A stretch of DNA of 64,000 nucleotides from NCBI RefSeq assembly GCF_022758295.1, contig NZ_JALDWJ010000004.1, positions 1 to 64,000 on the forward strand. The letters run 5' to 3'. A program made the translations under genes and the position numbers. This document shows, one piece after another, positions 57,733 through 64,000 of the stretch. Below the pieces are notes generated by a model. That model saw only the letters and a list, made by a program, of their open reading frames with translations. It ran no database searches and was not told the origin of the DNA. How positions within the stretch are numbered: the first letter of the stretch is position 1; each line of letters starts with the position of its first letter. This DNA comes from Lysobacter sp. CFH 32150 (GTDB lineage: Bacteria > Pseudomonadota > Gammaproteobacteria > Xanthomonadales > Xanthomonadaceae).

Positions 57733-58725
57733 TCAGATCGCGGCGCGCACGTCTTCGTAGAGTTTTGCCAGCACCGGATCGCGCAGGTAATCGCGCGCAA
57801 CGGCCTCGGTGGCGCGACGCATCGCGTCGCGATCGACTTCATTGGCTTTCACCGACGAGGCCAGTACCGTGCCGCGCGCCGCGCCTTCGGCCTTGTCCCA
57901 CAGGCCGCGCATATACGGCACGGATGCCGCCGCAGCTTCGCGCACCAGCTCGCGATCGCCCGGCGCCAGCGCCTGCAATGCCAGTCGCGACATCAGCAAC
58001 ACGTCCGGCGTATACGCATGCCGCGATTCCGACCAGTAGTGCGCCACTTCGAAATGGCGGCTGGACTGGAAACTCTTGATGTTGTTTTCGGCGCCGTCGA
58101 TCAGGTGCGTCTGCAGCCCTGAGAAAATCTCGCCGAACGGCAAGGGCGTCGCGTTGGCACCGAGGGCGTGGACCAGGCGCACGAAGATTTCCGAAACCGG
58201 GACCCGCATCTTCAACCCGCGCAGGTCGGCAGGTTCGTGGATCGGACGCTGCGTGTTGTACAGGTTGCGCGAACCCGAATCGTAGAACGCCAGGCCCACC
58301 AGGTCGCGGCGTTCGAAGCCGGCCAACAGTGCCTTGCCCAAACGCCCGTCGAGCGCACGGCGCAGGTGCGGCGTCGAATCGATCAGGTACGGCAGCGACA
58401 GGATGCGCGTGGCCGGCACTGAATCGTTCATCGCCGCCAGGAAAACCCGGGCCATCGCCAGCGCATTGAATCGCGTCAGGTCGACCGTCACCGATTCGCG
58501 GCCGAGTTGTCCGGAGTGATAGACCAGCGTGTCGAGACGGCCGTCGGTGCGTTCGCGCAGATAGCGTCCGATCCAGCGCACGGCTTCCACGGTCGGATAT
58601 CCGTCGACGTGCACGTCGGCGGTGCGCAGCAGCATCGGAGCCGTGACGGAGAACGCGCGCAGCGGAACGGCTGCGCTGGCGAGCGTGCCCAGGCCCATCG
58701 CGATGAAACGGCGACGCGCTATCAC
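57733..58725 (-). CDS. TRAP transporter substrate-binding protein DctP-type with twin-arginine signal
   Basis: The periplasmic binding subunit of the transporter. The start GTG at 58725 overlaps the upstream TGA by four bases and gives MIARRRFIAMGLGTLASAAV, a twin-arginine-like signal. The DctP fold follows (GGQLGRESVTVDLTRF-type helix, the ligand-binding Arg in LKMRVPVSEIF, GAENNIKSFQSSRHFEVAHYW). Most TRAP binding proteins are Sec substrates; some use Tat. Length is 330 residues. Confidence 0.92.
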   Translation of the reverse strand: MIARRRFIAMGLGTLASAAVPLRAFSVTAPMLLRTADVHVDGYPTVEAVRWIGRYLRERTDGRLDTLVYHSGQLGRESVTVDLTRFNALAMARVFLAAMNDSVPATRILSLPYLIDSTPHLRRALDGRLGKALLAGFERRDLVGLAFYDSGSRNLYNTQRPIHEPADLRGLKMRVPVSEIFVRLVHALGANATPLPFGEIFSGLQTHLIDGAENNIKSFQSSRHFEVAHYWSESRHAYTPDVLLMSRLALQALAPGDRELVREAAAASVPYMRGLWDKAEGAARGTVLASSVKANEVDRDAMRRATEAVARDYLRDPVLAKLYEDVRAAI

Positions 58726-59555
58726 GTTCCATTCCTCGGTTGCGCCGGCACCGCGACGCAATGGATCGTGCCGATGCCTGCGAACTCGACGCGGGCACGT
58801 TGCCCGGCATGGATGTCGTGGATGCCGGTGGCGGCACCGGTGGAGACCAGCTGCCCGGCCTTCAACGGCCTGCCGCGTCGCGCACAGCGCGCCAGCGCGA
58901 ACCGCAACGCCGCCAGCGTGCCGCCACTGATGGAACTCGCGCGACCGGTACCGACCGAACGATCATCGATGAAGGTTTCGCACAACAGCGCATCCTCGGT
59001 CTGCCTGCGCCAATCCGGAATCGCCGGGCCGAGCACCAGGCCGGCATTGTTGCCGAAGTCGGACACGACCACGGCCGGCCCCCACGCGTTGATCATCGCC
59101 ATCGGGCTGCCCGCCAGTTCCACGCCGACCATCAAGGCGTCGACCAGCGCGGCCGCCTCGGCGTCGCTCCATTCGTACTTGTTCGGCGGTGCGTCGGCGC
59201 CCAGGCGAAAGACGAACTCGGCCTCGACCGCGGCGAACCCGCCATCGATGACTTCGAAGCGCGCGGCCTCCGCATCGGTGGCCTGCTGAATCGCATCGAC
59301 GAAGATCGGCCCGACCAGGCGCTCCTCACCCATCCGCGCCAGCCATTCGTCCGGGATGCGGCCGACTTTCCAGCCTGCGACCTGCGAGGGCCACAGGCCA
59401 ATCGCCGCTTCCTGGCTGGCATAACCCGCGGCCAGGGTCTGCGGCCGGGTCCCGGGATAGGCCGTCAAGGACTCTGCCTGAAGCCGGGCGCGCACCAGGC
59501 GCCGGGCGATCTCCCAGCTCTCGCCGTCATCCCCTCCCAAGGCGATCCGATCCAT
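58722..59555 (-). CDS. FAH-fold 2-keto-acid hydratase/hydrolase family protein
   Basis: The protein has the fumarylacetoacetate hydrolase fold, with a metal-binding EAEFVF motif and GVELAGSPM as in 2-keto-4-pentenoate hydratases. It is the first gene of the transporter operon, so it may act on a keto-deoxy sugar acid from pectin or rhamnogalacturonan; this is inference from context. The ATG at 59555 has GGAG 12 bases upstream and lies just downstream of the operator. The frame is open to 59837 inside the divergent gene. Length is 277 residues. Confidence 0.85.
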   Translation of the reverse strand: MDRIALGGDDGESWEIARRLVRARLQAESLTAYPGTRPQTLAAGYASQEAAIGLWPSQVAGWKVGRIPDEWLARMGEERLVGPIFVDAIQQATDAEAARFEVIDGGFAAVEAEFVFRLGADAPPNKYEWSDAEAAALVDALMVGVELAGSPMAMINAWGPAVVVSDFGNNAGLVLGPAIPDWRRQTEDALLCETFIDDRSVGTGRASSISGGTLAALRFALARCARRGRPLKAGQLVSTGAATGIHDIHAGQRARVEFAGIGTIHCVAVPAQPRNGT

Positions 59556-59600
59556 CCCAGCCTGTCTCCGTATCCCGATTCGGTGTTTTCCAGTTGTATA

Positions 59601-59616
59601 GGAAACCGGTGTCATT
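59601..59616. promoter_or_regulatory. Putative LacI operator between divergent pectate lyase and TRAP/FAH operons
   Basis: GGAAACCGGTGTCATT matches the copy in front of kduI (53134-53149) at 15 of 16 bases. On the minus strand a TTGTCA (59616-59621) and a TATACA (59595-59600) flank it with 15-base spacing, a possible promoter of the FAH/TRAP operon. The pectate lyase ATG is 49 bases to the right. One bound regulator could therefore control both directions. Confidence 0.65.
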
Positions 59617-59665
59617 GACAATCTGCGGTGCACCGTAACGATGGCGGCAGACCTTGGGAGGCGCG

Positions 59666-61045
59666 ATGGGCATGCTGGGACAGTGGGGATCGCGGCAAGC
59701 GTGGGCGGCCGCCAGCCGCAGTGGCCTGATCGGCCTGGCGCTCTGCCTGCCAATGCTGCCGGCGACAGCCGTCGACCCGGCGCCATCAACGGCCGAAGGT
59801 GCACTCGCGTTCCCTGGCGCACAGGGCTGGGCGGCACGCACGCCGGGCGGGCGCGGCGGCAAGCTGCTGCGCGTGACCACGCTGGCGGCCGAAGGCCCGG
59901 GCTCGCTGCTGGAAGCGTTGTCCACCGCAGGACCGCGCACGATCGTGTTCGAGGTCGGCGGGGTGATCGACCTGCAACGCAAGACAGTGAGGATCACCGA
60001 GCCCTACCTCACCATCGCCGGCCAGACCGCACCGCAACCCGGTATCACGCTGATCCGCGGCGGCATCGACATCGCCACCCACGATGTCGTCATCCGCCAT
60101 CTGCGCGTGCGCCCCGGCAGCACCGGCCTGGGCCGGATGGCCGGCGTGGATTTCGATGCGATTTCCACCGTCGCCGCGCACGACGTGATCGTCGATCACT
60201 GCTCGTTGACCTGGGCCACCGACGAAAACCTGTCCGCGTCCGGCCCACGCTTCGCCGGCGGTGCGCGCGACAGCGAAGGGTATGCCGACGCCACGTCGCG
60301 CCGCATCACCTTCAGCAACAACCTCATTGCCGAAGGCCTGGCCGACTCGACGCATGGCAAAGGCGAACATTCCAAGGGTTCGCTCATCCACGACCACGTG
60401 CGCGACATCCTGATCGTCGGCAACCTGTACGCGCACAACTACGAGCGCAATCCAATGTTCAAGGGCGGCGTGCACGGACAGGTGATCAACAACCTGATCT
60501 ACAACCCTGGCCAGCGCGCGGTGCACTACAACCTGATCGCCGAAGAATGGCTCGGCCACGAGTACGAAACCGGGCGGATGGTGGTGCGCGGCAACGTGAT
60601 GCGCGCCGGGCCGTCCACCGAGGAACTGGCGTTCTTCATGACCGGCGGCTCCGGCGATATCGATCTGTATGCAGACGACAACCTGGCAGTGGACCGCATC
60701 GGCCGGCCGGTGCCGCAGCAGGGTCGTTACACCACTACACCGGTCAAGGTGAATGCACTGAAGAAAGCGCCGGAATTGCCTTTCGGCGTCAAGGTGCTGC
60801 CTTCGCAACAGGTGCAGGACGCCGTGGTCGCCAGTGCCGGCGCGCGACCCTGGGATCGCGACGATGTCGATCGCCGGATCCTCGCCGACGTGATCGAGGG
60901 ACGCGGCAAGATCATCGACAGCGAGGAAGAAGTCGGCGGCTATCCGAAGCCGAAGGAAACGCGGCAAGCCTTCGTGCCGGAAGACTGGAACCTCGACACG
61001 ATGGAACCGCTGAAGCCGTTGCAGCGACGCGAACCCCTGCGCTGA
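59666..61045 (+). CDS. Secreted pectate lyase-like protein (PL1-type parallel beta-helix)
   Basis: A signal peptide (SGLIGLALCLPMLPATAV) precedes a right-handed parallel beta-helix of polysaccharide lyase family 1 type: FPGAQGWAARTPGGRGGKLLRVTTL, FEVGGVIDL, YLTIAGQTAPQPGITLIRGG, then VIVDHCSLTWATDEN and NNLIAEGL. This subgroup is common in pectin loci and differs from classical PelC. I chose the ATG at 59666 with GGGAGG upstream; a TTG at 59654 is open. Length is 459 residues. The esterase follows 17 bp downstream. Confidence 0.9.
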   Translation: MGMLGQWGSRQAWAAASRSGLIGLALCLPMLPATAVDPAPSTAEGALAFPGAQGWAARTPGGRGGKLLRVTTLAAEGPGSLLEALSTAGPRTIVFEVGGVIDLQRKTVRITEPYLTIAGQTAPQPGITLIRGGIDIATHDVVIRHLRVRPGSTGLGRMAGVDFDAISTVAAHDVIVDHCSLTWATDENLSASGPRFAGGARDSEGYADATSRRITFSNNLIAEGLADSTHGKGEHSKGSLIHDHVRDILIVGNLYAHNYERNPMFKGGVHGQVINNLIYNPGQRAVHYNLIAEEWLGHEYETGRMVVRGNVMRAGPSTEELAFFMTGGSGDIDLYADDNLAVDRIGRPVPQQGRYTTTPVKVNALKKAPELPFGVKVLPSQQVQDAVVASAGARPWDRDDVDRRILADVIEGRGKIIDSEEEVGGYPKPKETRQAFVPEDWNLDTMEPLKPLQRREPLR

Positions 61046-61062
61046 TCCGGGGTGGATGCGGC

Positions 61063-62652
61063 ATGGACACAGCGGGCCGTCGCAGCTTCCTGAAATCTTT
61101 CGCACTGCTCGGCACCAGTGCGTTGTTGCCGGTTCCTGTGCGCGCATCCGCCTGCCGCGAATCGCTGGCCACGACTCGCAGCGGCCGCGTCCGGGGTTAC
61201 TGCGACGACAACGTCCACGTGTTCAAGGGCATTCCTTACGGCGCCGATACCGCTTCGCGCCGCTTCATGCCGGCACTGCAGGAAACGCCGTGGAGCGGCG
61301 TCCGCGATGCAACCCGGCACGGTGCCGCCGCGCCGCAGGTCAAGGCCGACGAGGCGACGAGCGAGGATTGCCTGTTCCTCAACGTCCATACGCCGGGCCT
61401 GCGCGATGGCGGCAAGCGGCCGGTGCTGTTCTACATCCACGGCGGCGGCTACAACAACGGTTCCGGCAGCAGCCCGTTGTATGACGGCGGCAACCTGTGC
61501 CGACGCGGCGACGTGGTGGTGGTCACCGTCAACCATCGGCTCAATGCTTTCGGCTATCTCTACCTCGCACAGTTCGGCGAACCAGACTTCGCGTGCTCGG
61601 GCAACGTCGGCCAGCTCGATCTCGTGCAGGCGCTGCAATGGGTGCGCCAGCACGCGCATGAATTCGGCGGCGATGCCGGCAACGTCACCGTCTTCGGACA
61701 ATCCGGCGGCGGCGCCAAGATCGCGACATTGATGGCGATGCCGGCGGCGCGCGGCCTGTTCCATCGCGCGATGACGATGAGCGGCCAGCAAGTCACTGCG
61801 GCGGGTCCGCGTGCAGCTACCCAGCGCGCGCAACTTTTCATGGAGGCGTTGAAGCTTGCGCCCAAGGATGTGGTCCGACTCCGCACGTTGCCCGTGGAGC
61901 GCTTGCTGGAAGCAACCGCGGTGCGCGACTACTCGCGCATCGAGGACACCTCGTTGTACTTCGGCCCGGTGATGGACGCGCAGTCGCTGCACCGGCATCC
62001 GTTCTGGCCCGACGCGCCGCCGCAGTCGGCGCACATCCTGATGGTGATCGGCAACACCCGGGACGAGACCCGCGCCTTCCTTGGCAACGATCCGGCCAAC
62101 TTCGCATTGACTTGGGAGCAGTTGTCAGATCGGTTGCGTACCCAGCAATACATCGACATCGATCCGGCCGTCGTCGTTGCCGAATACCGGCGTTTGTATC
62201 CCGATTACACGCCCTCCGATGTCTTCTTCGCCGCAACCACGGCGGGACGCTCGTGGCGCGGTGCGATCGAGGAAGCCGAAGCGCGTGCGCGGCAAGGTGC
62301 CCCGACCTGGGTCTATCAGTTGGACTGGGGCTCGCCACTCGATGGCGGCAAGTTCGGCGCCATGCACACGCTCGATATTCCGCTGGTGTTCGACAACATC
62401 CGCGCGCCGGGTTCGCGCACCGGCGATGGCGCCGACGCGCAGAAACTCGCCGACCTGATGAGCGATGCGTTGATCGCACTGGCCCGGCACGGGAAGCCGA
62501 CGCACCGTGGCTTGCCGGCGTGGAAGCCGTATTCGCTGGAGCAGCGCGAGACGATGCTGTTCGATGTCGAACCGCGCCTCGCGAACGATCCGCGTGGCGG
62601 CGAGCGCCGGCTCTACCAGCGCGCGCCGTTCATCCAGCGCGGTACGTTCTGA
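61063..62652 (+). CDS. Type B carboxylesterase with twin-arginine signal
   Basis: The N-terminus MDTAGRRSFLKSFALLGTSALLPVPVRA carries a perfect RRxFLK twin-arginine motif. The carboxylesterase core is complete: oxyanion FYIHGGGYNNGSG, nucleophile VFGQSGGGAKIA, the acidic residue in GNTRDETRAF, and the His in FGAMHTLDIPLVFDN. It would be exported folded via TatABC and probably removes methyl, acetyl or feruloyl groups from pectin; the exact ester is unknown. Length is 529 residues. A long in-frame extension to 59641 is antisense-like shadow across the lyase and is rejected. Confidence 0.92.
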   Translation: MDTAGRRSFLKSFALLGTSALLPVPVRASACRESLATTRSGRVRGYCDDNVHVFKGIPYGADTASRRFMPALQETPWSGVRDATRHGAAAPQVKADEATSEDCLFLNVHTPGLRDGGKRPVLFYIHGGGYNNGSGSSPLYDGGNLCRRGDVVVVTVNHRLNAFGYLYLAQFGEPDFACSGNVGQLDLVQALQWVRQHAHEFGGDAGNVTVFGQSGGGAKIATLMAMPAARGLFHRAMTMSGQQVTAAGPRAATQRAQLFMEALKLAPKDVVRLRTLPVERLLEATAVRDYSRIEDTSLYFGPVMDAQSLHRHPFWPDAPPQSAHILMVIGNTRDETRAFLGNDPANFALTWEQLSDRLRTQQYIDIDPAVVVAEYRRLYPDYTPSDVFFAATTAGRSWRGAIEEAEARARQGAPTWVYQLDWGSPLDGGKFGAMHTLDIPLVFDNIRAPGSRTGDGADAQKLADLMSDALIALARHGKPTHRGLPAWKPYSLEQRETMLFDVEPRLANDPRGGERRLYQRAPFIQRGTF

Positions 62653-62667
62653 CGCACATGACCCGCT

Positions 62668-63459
62668 TCATTTCGGCGGCATGCCACCCGCTTCCGGTTG
62701 CAACGCCGCGCTGAGCGGCAGATCGAGCTGGCGCAAACCGTCCGCTACGGCCTCGGCCATCCGCTGCGCGCCGATCGGTGAGAAGTGGGTGTTGTCCTCG
62801 AGCCCGGCGGGATAGTTTGGATGTTCGCCTGGCGCCAGCCACAGGAACATCGGTTTCGATCCGTCATCGCCAGCCGTGCGCAGGATGGTTTCGCTCCGCG
62901 CCAGCAGGTCGATCAGCGCGACGTTCTGCTCTCTCGCGATCGCACGCACGATCTGTGGATACTCGCCGTGGCTGGGCAGCAATTGTCCGTCATCGAACTT
63001 GCGTCGTGCCACCGGCGTCAACAGGATTGGCGTGGCCTTGCGCGCATGGACATCGGCGACGAAGCGTTCGAGGTTGCGGCGATAGTCCGCGGGCGGCGTG
63101 TAGCGATCTTTCTTCTGCACCGACCCATCGTTGTGTCCGAACTGGATGAACACGTAGTCGCCAGGGCGGATGTAATCGATCAACGCCTGCCAGCGCCCTT
63201 CTTCGATGAACGTCCGCGTGCTGCGACCGTTGCGCGCGCGGTTGTCGACGACCACCTTGCCCGGCAGGAACTGCACGCCGAGGTACTCGCCCCAGCCTGT
63301 TTCAGGACGTTTGCTCGCGAGCTTCTCGGCGATCGTCGAATCGCCGGCGAGGAACAGCGTGACGGGTTGTTCCGCAACGTCTGCCGGCGGCGACACCGGT
63401 GATTCGGCGCGCGCCGCCAGCGACAGGAACAGGCAGGCGATCGTGATCAGTTTGTGCAT
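62668..63459 (-). CDS. Rhamnogalacturonan acetylesterase (SGNH/GDSL, CE12-like)
   Basis: An SGNH hydrolase: block I GDST (LFLAGDSTIAEK), block II NGRSTRTF, block III GHND (QFGHNDGSV) and block V DNTHFS with the catalytic Asp and His. This matches the rhamnogalacturonan acetylesterase group, which removes acetyl from galacturonate in rhamnogalacturonan I. The signal peptide is MHKLITIACLFLSLAARA. Length is 263 residues. It lies five bases downstream of the second lyase gene on the same strand and converges on the esterase gene. Confidence 0.92.
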   Translation of the reverse strand: MHKLITIACLFLSLAARAESPVSPPADVAEQPVTLFLAGDSTIAEKLASKRPETGWGEYLGVQFLPGKVVVDNRARNGRSTRTFIEEGRWQALIDYIRPGDYVFIQFGHNDGSVQKKDRYTPPADYRRNLERFVADVHARKATPILLTPVARRKFDDGQLLPSHGEYPQIVRAIAREQNVALIDLLARSETILRTAGDDGSKPMFLWLAPGEHPNYPAGLEDNTHFSPIGAQRMAEAVADGLRQLDLPLSAALQPEAGGMPPK

Positions 63460-63463
63460 GGAA

Positions 63464-64000
63464 TCACTTGAAAGGTCCAGCCCCTTGGATCACCGATGTC
63501 GGCACGGCGCCGGTCGGCTCGATCGGCCCGTGCAACGACGGCGTCCATTCGACACTGTCGATCAGGCTGCCGCCGCTGGTCTCATTGAACGCGGCCACCA
63601 CGTCGACCGCACTGGCGGCGGAGACGCCATTGAGCAGGGTGCCGGTCGCGAAGATCCGCTGGCCGTTGATGCGATCGATCAAGAAGTCCGGTGTGACCGC
63701 ATCGCTGACCCGGAAGTGATTGTTCTCGGCGTAGATCTGCGACTCGATGCCCACGCCCCAGCTGTAGCCGTAATGCGGAGCTGCTTCGTCGCTGATCTTG
63801 TAGTGGTTGTTGTAGACATGCACCTGGCCGTAGCGCACGCGCGGCACGCGCTGGCCGAGGTCGGCGAACAGGTTGTGGTGCATCGTGATGCGCAGCTTGC
63901 CGCGATCGGCAATCGCACTGTCGGAGGAACCAAACAGTATCGCCTTGTCGTGGTGGTTCAGGTGGTTCCAGGACAGCGTCACCAGATCGGATTCGTTGGT
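63464..64000 (-). CDS. Pectate lyase family 1, 3' part (start lies outside the window)
   Basis: The frame is open to the window edge; a GTG at 63982 is internal. The last 178 residues show a parallel beta-helix with FGSSDSAIADRGKLRITMHHNLFADLGQRVPRVRYGQVHVYNNHY, the PL1 segment that includes the catalytic Arg in RVPRVRYG. The C-terminus is a PL1 tail. It precedes the rhamnogalacturonan acetylesterase gene by four bases and is probably cotranscribed with it. Confidence 0.9.
   Translation of the reverse strand, partial: TNESDLVTLSWNHLNHHDKAILFGSSDSAIADRGKLRITMHHNLFADLGQRVPRVRYGQVHVYNNHYKISDEAAPHYGYSWGVGIESQIYAENNHFRVSDAVTPDFLIDRINGQRIFATGTLLNGVSAASAVDVVAAFNETSGGSLIDSVEWTPSLHGPIEPTGAVPTSVIQGAGPFK

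Noticed and set aside
59641-61062. Upstream extension of the carboxylesterase frame giving a 1003-residue protein
   Set aside because: The extension runs over the pectate lyase gene in another frame and is Arg-rich without domain; the esterase has its own twin-arginine signal at 61063.

Overview
The window is a chromosomal segment of a high-GC gammaproteobacterium, most likely of the Xanthomonadaceae/Lysobacteraceae (Lysobacter, Luteimonas or Pseudoxanthomonas type). The evidence is family-level gene content and order (tatABC, bioBFHC beside comF, tamAB, glyQS, hemH, rdgC, ttcA, ubiA, mnmG), REP-like palindromes between genes, and a large plant cell-wall polysaccharide locus. No prophage, integrase, transposase gene or CRISPR array was seen.

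Layout. 1-5.6 kb: end of a secreted M4 metalloprotease, a lipoprotein and plsB. 5.6-9.4 kb: ydcH and a giant secreted RCC1-repeat protein. 9.6-20.2 kb: ttcA, rdgC, a YgjP-type protease, two paralogous lipoproteins, an alpha/beta hydrolase coupled to hemH, a SYLF protein, tatABC with an RDD protein, a membrane protein and a class I amidotransferase. 20.3-30.2 kb: glyQS, then the tamA-tamB-membrane protein operon. 30.2-40.5 kb: an AlkZ-like protein, GNAT, a PEP-mutase-like enzyme, a BNR lipoprotein, mnmG, a candidate sigma-54-driven small RNA, a Tyr/Gly-rich lipoprotein, a PLP dehydratase, a ketosteroid-isomerase-like protein and an ArnT-like glycosyltransferase. 40.5-51 kb: the bioB-F-H-C operon divergent from comF, small secreted and membrane proteins, ubiA, two c-di-GMP turnover genes separated by a highly structured 265-bp element, and tRNA-Arg(CCG).

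51-64 kb is a pectin/rhamnogalacturonan utilisation locus. It holds secreted pectate lyases (PL1), a carboxylesterase, a rhamnogalacturonan acetylesterase, a GH43 glycosidase, a TRAP transporter (DctP, DctQ, DctM), KduI and KduD, a secreted cupin, an FAH-fold enzyme and a LacI-type regulator. Two copies of a 16-bp motif (15/16 identical) lie in front of kduI and in the divergent promoter region of the pectate lyase and transporter operons. I read them as operators of the local LacI regulator. The scheme is: extracellular lyases and esterases release unsaturated uronides, the TRAP system imports them, KduI and KduD convert them to 2-keto-3-deoxygluconate, and LacI senses the pool.

Points beyond routine annotation are the 265-bp three-way-junction element abutting both c-di-GMP genes, the candidate RpoN-dependent small RNA upstream of mnmG, the paired operators, an HD-GYP protein lacking its HD histidine, a low-GC extra segment inside glyS, and a REP palindrome that supplies the stop codons of two convergent genes.
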